A stretch of 64,000 bases of DNA from Mycobacterium paraseoulense (GCF_010731655.1 NZ_AP022619.1:2790001-2854000); one strand, 5' to 3'. Numbered from the stretch's first letter, positions 43,764-52,452 are shown. Notes: generated by a model from the sequence alone, not told the origin. A program made the numbers and translations.

Positions 43764-44909
43764 GTGGACTTTTCATATCCGGCGGGCGTGGAGCAGTTCC
43801 GCATCGAGCTGCGCGACTGGCTATCGAAGAACCTGACCGACGAGCTGGTGGCCGCCCGTCGGCCCTCCGGACGCGATGACGCCGCGTTCGAGCTGCTGCG
43901 CGCGTGGAGCGCGACGATGGCCGATGCGGGCTGGGCCGCGGTCTCGTGGCCTCGCGAGTACGGCGGCCGCGGCGCGACGGTTCTCGAGCAACTCGTCTAC
44001 ACCGAGGAAACCACGCGCGCTCGAGCGCCCATGCCGCTCAATGTCATTGGGCTGAATAACATCGCGCCGGCCATCATGCAATACGGAACCGAGTCACAGA
44101 AGCTCACGCTACTCCCCCGCATGATGCGCGCCGACGACATCTGGTGCCAAGGGATGTCGGAACCCGAAGCGGGGTCCGATCTCGCGGCACTGCGCACCCG
44201 CGCGGTGCGCGATGGTGACGACTTCGTCGTCAACGGCCAGAAGATCTGGACGTCGCTCGGGCATCGGGCGGATTGGTGCCAGCTATACGTGCGCACCGAT
44301 CCCGAAGCGCCCAAGCACAAGGGCATCTCCTGCCTGATCGTCGACATGACACTGCCCGGCATCGAAGTCCGCCCGCTGGTGACGCTCAACGGCGACGCCG
44401 ATTTCGCCGAGGTCTTCTTTCACGACGTGCGCGTGCCCGCCGACGCGTTGCTCGGGCCACTGAACGCGGGCTGGCGGGTGGCCACCACCACGCTCAGTCA
44501 CGAGCGCGCCGGCGCCGCCCGGCTGTACGCCGAAATGCAGGTTCGGCTTGAGGAATTGGCCGACGACATCGCCGCGCACACCGACGCGCTCGGTGATCCC
44601 GTGACATTGCGGCGCCTCGGTGAAATCGCGCTTCGCATCAAGTATCTGGAAGTCCTGTGCCAGAGGTCGATCTCGGCCACGCTGCACGGCGGAGACGCGT
44701 TCGGTTCGGCCAGCCTCGCCAAGACCGTGTGGGGGGAAATCGGGCAGGACATGGCGGCACTGGCCTTCGACGTGCTGGGCACGAGCGGCGCCGGCGCGCC
44801 GTGGGCGAACTACCGCCTGACGTCGCGCTCGCTGACCATCGCGGGGGGCACCAGCCAGATCAACAAGAACATCACCGCCCAGCGTGTCCTCGGGCTGCCG
44901 CGCACATGA
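43764..44909 (+). CDS. Acyl-CoA dehydrogenase, large-subunit type
   Basis: This 381-residue flavoprotein has the acyl-CoA dehydrogenase fold: WPREYGGRGATVLEQLV, the FAD/substrate loop WCQGMSEPEAGSDLAALRTRA, KIWTSLGHRADWCQLYVRTD and the C-terminal IAGGTSQINKNITAQRVLGLPR. The usual catalytic glutamate before GGT is not evident, as in FadE26-type subunits that work with a partner. It overlaps the next acyl-CoA dehydrogenase gene by ATGA, so an alpha2-beta2 heterotetramer like those acting on cholesterol side chains is likely. The GTG start has its own -10 just upstream. Confidence 0.9.
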   Translation: MDFSYPAGVEQFRIELRDWLSKNLTDELVAARRPSGRDDAAFELLRAWSATMADAGWAAVSWPREYGGRGATVLEQLVYTEETTRARAPMPLNVIGLNNIAPAIMQYGTESQKLTLLPRMMRADDIWCQGMSEPEAGSDLAALRTRAVRDGDDFVVNGQKIWTSLGHRADWCQLYVRTDPEAPKHKGISCLIVDMTLPGIEVRPLVTLNGDADFAEVFFHDVRVPADALLGPLNAGWRVATTTLSHERAGAARLYAEMQVRLEELADDIAAHTDALGDPVTLRRLGEIALRIKYLEVLCQRSISATLHGGDAFGSASLAKTVWGEIGQDMAALAFDVLGTSGAGAPWANYRLTSRSLTIAGGTSQINKNITAQRVLGLPRT

Positions 44910-46009
44910 ATCTCGAACTCACCGACGAGCAGGTGGCGCTGCGCGACACCACCCGCCGCTATCTCGCCGAAAAGGCCTCCGTCTCCGATCATGTGCGCCC
45001 GCTACTCGACGACCCGACCGGCACCACCGAACCCGTGTGGCGCGGCCTTGCCGAGCTCGGGACCACGGGTCTGCTGGTGCCTGAGGACTACGGCGGCGCC
45101 GGCATGACGATGGTCGAGGCCGGAATCGTCGCTGAAGAGCTCGGTGCCGCCCTGCACCCGGGGCCGTGGTTGTCGACCGCGGTCGCCGCGGCCAGGGCGC
45201 TGACGCGGCTCGGCGCCACCGCCGGCGCAGCCGAGCTGCTGAGCGGGATCGCCGACGGCACCACGGTCGCCACCGTGTGCTTCCTGGATGCCGACACCGC
45301 TTCGGCTGCCGCGAGCCGCCGGGGCGGCGACGCCGTGTTGCTAGGCGAGATCGCCGCCGTACCCGACGCCGCCGCCGCCGACGTGCTGTTGACGCTCGCC
45401 GAGGACGATGGCGGTCAAGGGCTTTTCGCGGTGCGGACCGCGTCGCCGGGTGTCTCGGTCGCGCCCGAGCGCGGTATCGACCAGACCCGCAAGCAGTTCC
45501 GGGTCGCGTTCGACTCGGCGCCCGCACAGCGGCTGGGCGCGGCTTCCCGGGAGGATGTCGCGGCGGTGGTTGACGACGTGCTGGTCGCGACCGCCGCCGA
45601 CGCGCTCGGCGCAGCGCGCGCCGTCATGACGACGGCCATCGAATACGCCAAAACCAGAACGCAATTCGGTCAGCCCATCGGCTCGTTCCAGGCGGTCCAG
45701 CATTTGTGCGTCGACATGTTCGAGACCGTCGAATTGGCCCGCAGCGGTGTGACCCACGCGCTGTGGGCCGCCGACAACGCCGACGCCGACGAGCGGCACC
45801 AGTCCGCGATACGGACGAAGGCGTTCGCCGGGCGCCTCGCCACGGTGGGCGACACGGCCATCCAGGTGTTCGGCGGGATCGGCTACACCTGGGAGCACGA
45901 CGCGCACCTCTACCTCAAGCGGCTGCTGAGCTGGAGCGCGTTCCTGGCGGGGCCCGACCGATACCTCACCGAACTCGGTGCGCGCCTTGCCAACAGGGGT
46001 CATCGGTGA
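44906..46009 (+). CDS. Acyl-CoA dehydrogenase, small-subunit type
   Basis: This 367-residue acyl-CoA dehydrogenase-like protein starts MNLELTDEQVALRDTTRRYL. It has a diverged middle region without the WCxxxSEPxAGSD loop of its partner. The C-terminal domain holds KTRTQFGQPIGSFQAVQHL and FGGIGYTWEHDAHLYLKRL; the latter is characteristic of FadE27/FadE29-type subunits in steroid degradation. It is encoded directly after, and overlapping, the large-type subunit gene. Together they probably form one heteromeric dehydrogenase for a bulky acyl-CoA. Confidence 0.88.
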   Translation: MNLELTDEQVALRDTTRRYLAEKASVSDHVRPLLDDPTGTTEPVWRGLAELGTTGLLVPEDYGGAGMTMVEAGIVAEELGAALHPGPWLSTAVAAARALTRLGATAGAAELLSGIADGTTVATVCFLDADTASAAASRRGGDAVLLGEIAAVPDAAAADVLLTLAEDDGGQGLFAVRTASPGVSVAPERGIDQTRKQFRVAFDSAPAQRLGAASREDVAAVVDDVLVATAADALGAARAVMTTAIEYAKTRTQFGQPIGSFQAVQHLCVDMFETVELARSGVTHALWAADNADADERHQSAIRTKAFAGRLATVGDTAIQVFGGIGYTWEHDAHLYLKRLLSWSAFLAGPDRYLTELGARLANRGHR

Positions 46010-46656
46010 TGGATATCGAGTACCTCCTCACCGCCACCCGTTCGGCGCGCAAGACGCTCGACGTGGACGCGCCGGTCGACCTCGCGGACATCCGGGAGTG
46101 CCTGCGCATCGGTTTGCAAGCGGCCAACGGCTCCAATCAGCAGTCCTGGCGGTGGCTCGTGGTCAGCGACCCGGCATTGCGCAACGAGATCGCCGAGCTG
46201 TACCGCGCCGCCTACCTGCTGCGGGTCGGTGGCCGGCTGATCGCCGACGTGGTGCCGGCGGGAACGCCCGAAGGCCGGATCATGTCGTCGACGGAGTGGT
46301 TGGTCACCAATATGGCGAAGGTTCCGCTGCTGGTGATTCCCTGCTACCAGCCCTACCTGCCGCGCATCGAAGGCGACGAATTGTTTCACCAGGCCACGCT
46401 CTACGGCTCGATCTTCCCGGCAGTGTGGAACTTTCAGCTGGCGCTGCACACCCGGGGCTACGGCACCTGCATCACCACCCTGCATCTGCATCGTGAGGAG
46501 GAGGTGCGGCGGCTGCTCGGGATTCCCGAGACCTACGTCCAGGGTTGTCTGCTGCCGGTGGGCCGGCTGCGCGCCGGGCACACGTTCCGGCCCGCCCGGC
46601 GACGGCCCGTCGGCGAGGTGGTCGCGCGCGACGGTTGGGACGGGCCCGCGCTCTAG
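46009..46656 (+). CDS. Nitroreductase-family flavoprotein
   Basis: This 215-residue FMN-dependent nitroreductase-fold protein has the N-terminal RSARKTLDVDAPV (phosphate-binding arginines), GLQAANGSNQQSWRWLVVSD, an insert of about 50 residues, and AVWNFQLALHTRGYGTCITTL. Family members reduce nitro groups, quinones or enones, or dehalogenate. In this setting reduction of a conjugated ring ketone is possible, but this is inference. The ATG overlaps the preceding stop codon by one base (TGATG), with a GTG one codon earlier. It ends the four-gene run that started at 42743. Confidence 0.85.
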   Translation: MDIEYLLTATRSARKTLDVDAPVDLADIRECLRIGLQAANGSNQQSWRWLVVSDPALRNEIAELYRAAYLLRVGGRLIADVVPAGTPEGRIMSSTEWLVTNMAKVPLLVIPCYQPYLPRIEGDELFHQATLYGSIFPAVWNFQLALHTRGYGTCITTLHLHREEEVRRLLGIPETYVQGCLLPVGRLRAGHTFRPARRRPVGEVVARDGWDGPAL

Positions 46657-46714
46657 AATGGTCCCGTCACCGTCGTTATGCAGCGCATTCGTTGCGCCCG
46701 GTCTGATAACCTCT

Positions 46715-46729
46715 AACAAAGATTTGGTT
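46715..46729. promoter_or_regulatory. Cluster dyad site D, upstream of the tandem TetR gene
   Basis: AACAAAGATTTGGTT on the plus strand is AACCAAATCTTTGTT on the minus strand, and is the most symmetric copy of the dyad. It lies 80 bp upstream of the proposed TetR start and 16 bp before a short leader ORF, as expected for autoregulation. Confidence 0.55.
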
Positions 46730-46744
46730 CGGTGAGAGGGACGA

Positions 46745-46792
46745 ATGCGAATGGATGCCGGTCCGCAGTCGTCCGGATGCGCGCACCGCTGA
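46745..46792 (+). CDS. Possible 15-residue leader peptide of the TetR gene
   Basis: ATG at 46745 is preceded by GAGAGGG at 4 nt, the best ribosome site in this region, and opens MRMDAGPQSSGCAHR then stop at 46790-46792. The TetR ATG at 46795 starts two bases after that stop. Terminating ribosomes could re-initiate there, coupling the two. Confidence 0.3.
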   Translation: MRMDAGPQSSGCAHR

Positions 46793-46794
46793 TC

Positions 46795-48075
46795 ATGCCG
46801 CGAGCGGAGTCATTGCGAGCCGGTGCCGCAGCCGATTTGGGTACGCGCCGAACCGAGATCCTGACCACCGCAGCCTCGTTGATCGCGCAGTCGGGACTGC
46901 GGACCTCGTTGCAGGAGATCGCCGACGCGGCCGGCATTCTTCCCGGCAGTCTCTATCACCATTTCGAATCCAAAGAAGCGATCCTCATCGAGTTGATCCA
47001 CCGCTATCAGGACGATCTGGACCGGATCGGGCAAGCCGCGCAAGCGAAGTTGGACAAAGCCGACCCGCGCCCCGTCCCCGACCAGATCGTCGAGCTGGGC
47101 TCGGCCATCGCCAACTGCGCCGTGCAGCACCGCGCCGCCCTGCAGATGTCGTTCTACGAGGGCCCGAGCACGGACCCGGAGTTGATGAAACTGACGCAGC
47201 AGCGGCCCGTGGCCATCCAGGAGGCGATGCTGCAGACGCTGCGCGCGGGCAGGTGGAGCGGCTACATCAAACCCGACATCGACCTGCCGACGTTGGCCGA
47301 CCGCATCTGCCAGACCATGCTGCAGGTCGGCCTGGACGTCATGCGTCACAGGTCCCCCGCCGACCAAGTGGCCGCGCTCCTATGCCGAATCATGTTGCAG
47401 GGGCTGGCAACCCGGCCGCCCACCGACTCAGCGCTCGACCGATCCAACGCCTTCGCAGCCGCCCGGGACGTCATCGACACGTGGTCGGACGACAGCGAGG
47501 CCGACCCCAGCGACAAAGCGGCGCACGTCCGCGCGGTGGCGCGAACGGAATTCGGCCGCAAGGGCTACGAGGCCACCACCATCCGGGACATCGCCTCCGC
47601 GGCCGGCCTGGGCACCGGAACCGTCTACCGGCTGATCGGATCCAAGGACGAACTTCTCGCGTCGATCATGGAATCGTTCGGCCGCAAGGTCGAGGCGGGC
47701 TGGGTCAACGTGCTGCGCGCGGATGCCACGCCCATCGAAAAGCTTGACGCACTGAGCTGGGTCAACGTCAACGCCCTCGACCGGTTCTCCGACGAATTCC
47801 GCATTCAGCTCGCCTGGATGCGTCAATCACCGCCGGACACTCCCAACCCGGGCTGGCTGTACGCGACCCGACTTCGGCAGATGAAAACGCTGCTTTCCGA
47901 AGGCATCCGCTCCGGGGAGATCAGCGTGGACGCGGCATCCACCGCGATGCTCGCGCGGTGCGTCATCGGCTTGCAGTGGATACCGGAGAACATCCTTGCC
48001 GAGGTCGGCAAACGCGCGGCGCTGGTGCATGTCCGCGACACGGTTCTGCGTGGCGTCGCGGTTCGCGCCGGGTAG
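46795..48075 (+). CDS. Tandem TetR/AcrR regulator with two DNA-binding domains
   Basis: This protein of about 426 residues consists of two fused TetR units. The first helix-turn-helix spans about residues 17-65 (RTEILTTAASLIAQSGLRTS, then AGILPGSLYHHFESKEAIL) and is followed by a TetR_C-like domain. The second lies at about 241-295 (EFGRKGYEATTIRDIASAAG, then GTGTVYRLIGSKDELL) with its own C-terminal domain. A single chain may thus act as a pseudo-dimer. I prefer ATG 46795, coupled to a leader ORF; ATG 46777 and GTG 46732 are in frame too. It lies inside the cluster whose promoters share a 15-bp dyad and is the obvious regulator. Confidence 0.88.
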   Translation: MPRAESLRAGAAADLGTRRTEILTTAASLIAQSGLRTSLQEIADAAGILPGSLYHHFESKEAILIELIHRYQDDLDRIGQAAQAKLDKADPRPVPDQIVELGSAIANCAVQHRAALQMSFYEGPSTDPELMKLTQQRPVAIQEAMLQTLRAGRWSGYIKPDIDLPTLADRICQTMLQVGLDVMRHRSPADQVAALLCRIMLQGLATRPPTDSALDRSNAFAAARDVIDTWSDDSEADPSDKAAHVRAVARTEFGRKGYEATTIRDIASAAGLGTGTVYRLIGSKDELLASIMESFGRKVEAGWVNVLRADATPIEKLDALSWVNVNALDRFSDEFRIQLAWMRQSPPDTPNPGWLYATRLRQMKTLLSEGIRSGEISVDAASTAMLARCVIGLQWIPENILAEVGKRAALVHVRDTVLRGVAVRAG

Positions 48076-48078
48076 GTG

Positions 48079-48108
48079 TTGAACCAAAAAACTGTTACCC
48101 ATACAGTT
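48079..48108 (+). promoter_or_regulatory. SDR promoter with dyad site E and second inverted repeat
   Basis: TTGAAC (48079-48084) and TACAGT (48102-48107) are 17 bp apart. Site E, AACCAAAAAACTGTT (48082-48096), covers the -35 and spacer. A further inverted repeat, AACTGT (48090-48095) N7 ACAGTT (48103-48108), overlaps it and the -10. Confidence 0.6.
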
Positions 48109-48152
48109 GGGCAATTAGAACCGCGTTGGCAGTGAACGAGAAGGGGATTTCC

Positions 48153-48995
48153 ATGACTATTGTCGATCGCTTGCGCTACGACGGCAAGCGGGCTCTTGTC
48201 GTCGGCGGCGCCACCGGCATGGGTGCGGCAGCGGCCAAGTCAGCGGCCGAACTCGGCGCCGAGGTGATCGTGATGGACTACGCGCCGGTGAACTATGACG
48301 TCGCCAAGTCCATCCAGGTCGACCTGCGCGATCCCGCATCGATCGACGCCGCACTCGAGCAGCTCGACGGTCCGATCCACGCCCTGTTCTCGGCCGCCGG
48401 CATCGCCGACGGAACAACCGACCTGATGGCGATCAACTTCATTGGCCACCGCCACCTCATCGACCGGCTCCTCGAGAAGAACCAGCTACCCTCGGGCTCG
48501 GCGATCTGCTTCATCTCCTCGGTCGCGGGCATGGGCTGGGAGAACGACCTGGATCTGCTGACGGAGTTCCTCGCCACGCCGGACTTCGCCTCGGCGCAGG
48601 AATGGGTCAAGGCGCACGAAGCCGAAGGCATCATCCACTACGGCTTCTCCAAGAAGGTCGTCAACGCCTACGTCGCAACGCAGGGCTACCCGCTGCTGAA
48701 GAAGGGCATCCGGATCAACGCGATCTGCCCCGGCCCCACCGACACCCCCCTCGCCCAGGCCAACGCCGACCTCTGGCTCACCTTCGCGCAGGACTACCGC
48801 GAAGAAACCGGTTCGAAGGTGCACACCCCGGAGCAGATGGGTGACGTGATGGCGTTCCTCAACAGTGCCGCCGCCTTCGGCATCAGCGGCATCACGCTGT
48901 TGGTGGACTACGGGCACACGATGGCCTCGCTGACGAATGCCTACCCGCCGGGCAAGCCGATCATCGACATCATCATGGGGCGCGTCAAACTCTAG
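48153..48995 (+). CDS. SDR, 3-alpha-hydroxysteroid dehydrogenase-like
   Basis: This 280-residue SDR resembles bacterial 3-alpha-hydroxysteroid dehydrogenase/carbonyl reductase. It has VVGGATGMGAAAAKSAAELG, a VIVMDYAPVNYDV strand 2 end, FSAAGIADGTTDLMAINFIG, and the catalytic set FISSVAGMGWEN ... IHYGFSKKVVNAYV. The loop between serine and tyrosine is longer than in classical SDRs, as in that group. INAICPGPTDTPLAQ follows. AAGGGGA lies about 8 nt before the ATG. It has its own promoter with the cluster dyad directly after the tandem TetR gene, suggesting tight co-regulation. Confidence 0.87.
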   Translation: MTIVDRLRYDGKRALVVGGATGMGAAAAKSAAELGAEVIVMDYAPVNYDVAKSIQVDLRDPASIDAALEQLDGPIHALFSAAGIADGTTDLMAINFIGHRHLIDRLLEKNQLPSGSAICFISSVAGMGWENDLDLLTEFLATPDFASAQEWVKAHEAEGIIHYGFSKKVVNAYVATQGYPLLKKGIRINAICPGPTDTPLAQANADLWLTFAQDYREETGSKVHTPEQMGDVMAFLNSAAAFGISGITLLVDYGHTMASLTNAYPPGKPIIDIIMGRVKL

Positions 48996-49072
48996 GCCGT
49001 ATGGGCGGCCGGGCGAAGCGGCGGACTAGTAAGAAGTGTCGGGTGCCCGGCCAGCGGGGCGCCGAGCCGCGA

Positions 49073-49092
49073 GCGCCCGGCGAGCCGGGCGC
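49073..49092 (+). terminator. GC hairpin after the SDR gene
   Basis: GCGCCCGG (49073-49080) pairs with CCGGGCGC (49085-49092) around a 4-nt loop, 78 bp after the SDR stop, in a generally GC-rich spacer. There is no U-tract, so the role as terminator is tentative. Confidence 0.3.
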
Positions 49093-49107
49093 CCGGCGCG
49101 CAAAGGC

Positions 49108-49113
49108 TAATGT
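49108..49113 (+). promoter_or_regulatory. -10 element of leaderless NmrA-like gene
   Basis: TAATGT is followed by 7 nt and the ATG at 49121; there is no ribosome site. It supports this start over the longer open frame. Confidence 0.5.
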
Positions 49114-49120
49114 CGAGGGC

Positions 49121-49762
49121 ATGGCACGAATCGTCGTCATCGGGGGCCACGGCAAGGTCGCACTGCAGCTGGCCCGCATCCTGCGCGAACGCGGCGACCA
49201 GGTCACGTCGGTCTTCCGCAACCCCGAGCACTCCGACGACGTCGCGGCCACCGGCGCCCAGCCCATGGTGGCCGACATCGAGCGGCTCGACACCGATGTC
49301 CTGGCCGGCCTACTGGCGGGCCACGACGCGGTGGTCTTCTCGGCCGGAGCCGGCGGCGGCAACCCGGCGCGCACCTACGCCGTCGACCGCGATGCCGCGA
49401 TCCGCGTCATCGATGCCGCCGCGCGGGTGGGCGTCAAGCGATTCGTGATGGTCTCCTACTTCGGCGCCGGTCCAGATCATGGTGTACCACAGGAGAATTC
49501 GTTTTTTCACTACGCGGAGGCCAAGGCGGCCGCCGATGCCCATCTGCGCGCCAGCGGTCTCGACTGGACCGTCCTGGGACCGGGGCGGCTCACCCTCGAA
49601 CCACCCACCGGCCGCATCGCGCTGGGCGAAGGCAAGGGCGAGGTCTCCCGGGCCGATGTCGCCTCGGTGGCCGCCGCCGCGCTGGCGGACGACTCGACCG
49701 TCGGCCGAACGATCGACTTCAACAACGGCGAGACACCGATCGCCGAAGCGCTGGCACGCTGA
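49121..49762 (+). CDS. NAD(P)-binding atypical SDR (NmrA/SDR_a5-like)
   Basis: This 213-residue single-domain protein has the dinucleotide motif IVVIGGHGKVALQLARIL, followed by RNPEHSDDV and VVFSAGAGGG. Of the later family features, VKRFVMVSYFGAG and the segment HYAEAKAAADAHLRASGLDWTVLGPG are visible. It belongs with YwnB/SDR_a5-type proteins that bind NADP and are often redox sensors or reductases without a known substrate. The ATG follows a -10 by 7 nt. It lies directly before the cobalamin riboswitch of metE but is probably not part of that unit. Confidence 0.85.
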   Translation: MARIVVIGGHGKVALQLARILRERGDQVTSVFRNPEHSDDVAATGAQPMVADIERLDTDVLAGLLAGHDAVVFSAGAGGGNPARTYAVDRDAAIRVIDAAARVGVKRFVMVSYFGAGPDHGVPQENSFFHYAEAKAAADAHLRASGLDWTVLGPGRLTLEPPTGRIALGEGKGEVSRADVASVAAAALADDSTVGRTIDFNNGETPIAEALAR

Positions 49763-49827
49763 CAAGGAGCACCCGGGTAAGCTGCGAAACGCAGCTGGTT
49801 TGCCGTCGCCGCGCCAAAGCGACGCCG

Positions 49828-50006
49828 GCATCGAGCGAGGCAAGTTGGTAGCGCTTCGCGAGAGGGAACCCGGTGAGAGCCCGGGACTGTCCCGCAGCGG
49901 TATGCAGGAACGACCGCCGTCACACGAGCACTGGTCGCAAGACTGGGAAGCGACGGCCAGTAGGAGCACCAGCCGGTGCGCGCCTGCGAGTCCGAAGACC
50001 TGCCAG
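49828..50006 (+). promoter_or_regulatory. Cobalamin (B12) riboswitch upstream of metE
   Basis: The conserved core is clear: GGGAACCCGGTGAGAGCCCG begins near 49864, GACTGTCCCGCAGCGGTA follows, and the 3' GAGTCCGAAGACCTGCC is at 49988-50004. This is the adenosylcobalamin aptamer (RF00174). It sits on the metE strand, 157 nt before its ATG. In mycobacteria the metE riboswitch lowers expression of the B12-independent enzyme when cobalamin is present. The outer boundaries are estimates. Confidence 0.93.
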
Positions 50007-50010
50007 CCGT

Positions 50011-50031
50011 GCCGGGCGCGCCGCGCCCGGC
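50011..50031 (+). terminator. Hairpin just after the B12 aptamer (expression platform candidate)
   Basis: GCCGGGCGC (50011-50019) pairs with GCGCCCGGC (50023-50031) with a 3-nt loop. It begins 5 nt after the aptamer. No U-tract follows, so it is either part of a Rho-type or weak intrinsic termination device or a purely structural element. Confidence 0.45.
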
Positions 50032-50162
50032 GGCTCACCGCCTCGTGGAATGGGCGTTTGGCTGGGTCGGTTGCGGTCTATGTACCAGAGGTGCCATCGC
50101 AACCGGATTGGCTTGCGTCCGTTGGCGGTGACCACCCCGTCGATTGAAGGACGAAAAGTATC

Positions 50163-52433
50163 ATGACCCCTCAACCATTCACCGCCACCGTCATCGGCTC
50201 GCCACGCATCGGGCCGAAACGCGAACTCAAGCGCGCCACCGAGGGCTACTGGGCGGGGCGAACCAGTCGAGCCGAGCTCGAAACCGTTGCCGCCACGCTG
50301 CGGCGCGACATGTGGGCCGGGCTCGCCGCCGCCGGCCTGGACTCGGTTCCGGTGAACACCTTCTCCTATTACGACCAGATGCTGGACACCGCGGTGATGC
50401 TCGGCGCCTTGCCCGCCCGGGCCGCGCAGGTCGCCGACGATCTGGACCGCTACTTCGCCGCGGCGCGCGGCAATTCCGACATCGCGCCGCTGGAGATGAC
50501 CAAGTGGTTCGACACGAACTACCACTACCTGGTCCCCGAGCTCGAGCCCACGACCACGTTCTCGCTCAACCCCGACAAGGTGCTTTCTGAACTGAAAGAG
50601 GCTCTCGGGCAAGGGATTCCCGCCCGGCCGGTCGTGATCGGGCCGATCACTTTCCTGCTGTTGAGCAAAGGCGTCAAAGGCTCGGGCGCTCCCATCGATC
50701 GGCTCGAGGAGCTGGTGGGAATCTACGGGGAGCTGTTGTCCTTGCTCGCCGATAACGGCGCGCAGTGGGTGCAGTTCGACGAGCCGGCGCTGGTGACCGA
50801 CATCTCCCCCGATGCCCCGGCACTGGCCGAGGCCGCGTACAACGCGCTGGGCAAGGTGAGCGACCGCCCCGCCATCTTCGTTGCCACCTATTTCGGCGAC
50901 CCCGGCGCATCACTGGCCGGGCTGGCCCGCACCCCGGTCGAGGCGATCGGCGTCGACCTGGTTTACGGCGCCGACACGGCCGTGGCGGGCATTCCGGAGT
51001 TGTCCGGCAAGACCCTGGTGGCCGGCGTCGTCGACGGACGCAACGTCTGGCGCACCGACCTGGAGGCGGCGCTCGGCAAACTGGCCACCCTGCTGGGTTC
51101 GGCTGCCACGGTGGCGGTTTCGACGTCGTGCTCCACGATGCACGTCCCATACTCGCTGGAACCGGAATCCGAACTCGACGACGCGCTCCGCAGCTGGCTG
51201 GCGTTCGGGCAGGAGAAGGTGATCGAGGTGGTGACGCTCGCGCGCGCCCTGCGCGACGGGCGCGAGGCCGTCGCCGACGCGATCGCGGGGTCCAACGCCG
51301 CGGTGGCCTCCCGCAAGAGCGATCCGCGGCTGCACAACGACGGGCTGCGCGCCCGCATCGACTCGATCGTCGCCAGCGGCACCCACCGCGGTGATGCGGC
51401 CCAGCGCCGCGCCAGCCAGGAGGCGCGGCTGCACCTGCCGCCGCTGCCGACGACGACCATCGGCTCCTACCCGCAGACCTCCGCGATCCGCAAGGCGCGC
51501 GCCGCGCTGCGGGCCGGCGAGATCGACCAGGCGGAGTACGAGAAGCGGATGCGCAAGGAGATCGCCGACGTCATCAAGCTGCAGGAGGAGCTCGGGCTCG
51601 ACGTGCTGGTGCACGGCGAGCCGGAACGCAACGACATGGTGCAGTACTTCGCCGAGCAGCTGGAGGGGTTCTTCGCGACGCAGAACGGCTGGGTGCAGTC
51701 GTACGGCAGCCGCTGCGTGCGCCCGCCCATCCTGTACGGCGACGTGATCCGTACCCGCCCGATGACCGTCGAATGGATCTCCTACGCGCAGTCGTTGACC
51801 GAGAAGCCGGTGAAGGGCATGCTGACCGGTCCGGTCACGATCCTGGCGTGGTCGTTCGTCCGCGACGACCAGCCGCTGGCCGACACCGCCAACCAGGTGG
51901 CGCTGGCCATCCGCGACGAGACCGTGGACCTGCAATCCGCCGGCACCGCCGTGATCCAGGTCGACGAGCCGGCGCTGCGGGAGCTGCTTCCGCTGCGTCG
52001 CGCCGATCAGGAGGACTACTTGCGGTGGGCCGTAGGGTCCTTCCGGTTGGCCACCTCCGGCGTCGCGGACTCCACGCAGATCCACACCCACCTGTGCTAC
52101 TCGGAGTTCGGTGAGGTGATCGGGGCGATCGCCGACCTGGACGCCGACGTGACATCCATCGAGGCGGCACGCTCGCATATGGAGGTGCTGGACGACCTGA
52201 ACTCCGTCGGCTTCTCCAACAGCGTCGGCCCGGGCGTCTACGACATCCACTCACCGCGGGTGCCGAGCACGCAGGAGATGGCCGAGTCGTTGCGCGCGGC
52301 GCTGAGAGCCGTGCCGGCGGAACGGCTGTGGGTGAATCCCGACTGCGGGCTCAAGACCCGCAACCCCGACGAGGTGACCGCGTCGCTGAGAAACATGGTC
52401 GCCGCCGCGCAGGAAGTCCGTTCGGGGGCTTGA
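50163..52433 (+). CDS. metE: MetE, cobalamin-independent methionine synthase
   Basis: This 756-residue zinc enzyme transfers the methyl of 5-methyltetrahydropteroyl-triglutamate to homocysteine. The N-terminal half ([20 protein letters not shown] and [18 protein letters not shown]) and the catalytic C-terminal barrel ([17 protein letters not shown]) are complete. Zinc ligands can be seen as the histidine and cysteine of [16 protein letters not shown] and the cysteine of [17 protein letters not shown] precedes the ATG by about 11 nt. Transcription or translation is controlled by the B12 riboswitch directly upstream. The gene ends in a hairpin shared with the convergent DUF3556 gene. Confidence 0.97.
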   Translation: MTPQPFTATVIGSPRIGPKRELKRATEGYWAGRTSRAELETVAATLRRDMWAGLAAAGLDSVPVNTFSYYDQMLDTAVMLGALPARAAQVADDLDRYFAAARGNSDIAPLEMTKWFDTNYHYLVPELEPTTTFSLNPDKVLSELKEALGQGIPARPVVIGPITFLLLSKGVKGSGAPIDRLEELVGIYGELLSLLADNGAQWVQFDEPALVTDISPDAPALAEAAYNALGKVSDRPAIFVATYFGDPGASLAGLARTPVEAIGVDLVYGADTAVAGIPELSGKTLVAGVVDGRNVWRTDLEAALGKLATLLGSAATVAVSTSCSTMHVPYSLEPESELDDALRSWLAFGQEKVIEVVTLARALRDGREAVADAIAGSNAAVASRKSDPRLHNDGLRARIDSIVASGTHRGDAAQRRASQEARLHLPPLPTTTIGSYPQTSAIRKARAALRAGEIDQAEYEKRMRKEIADVIKLQEELGLDVLVHGEPERNDMVQYFAEQLEGFFATQNGWVQSYGSRCVRPPILYGDVIRTRPMTVEWISYAQSLTEKPVKGMLTGPVTILAWSFVRDDQPLADTANQVALAIRDETVDLQSAGTAVIQVDEPALRELLPLRRADQEDYLRWAVGSFRLATSGVADSTQIHTHLCYSEFGEVIGAIADLDADVTSIEAARSHMEVLDDLNSVGFSNSVGPGVYDIHSPRVPSTQEMAESLRAALRAVPAERLWVNPDCGLKTRNPDEVTASLRNMVAAAQEVRSGA

Positions 52434-52452
52434 GGTTTCTGTGGTTGCGCTC

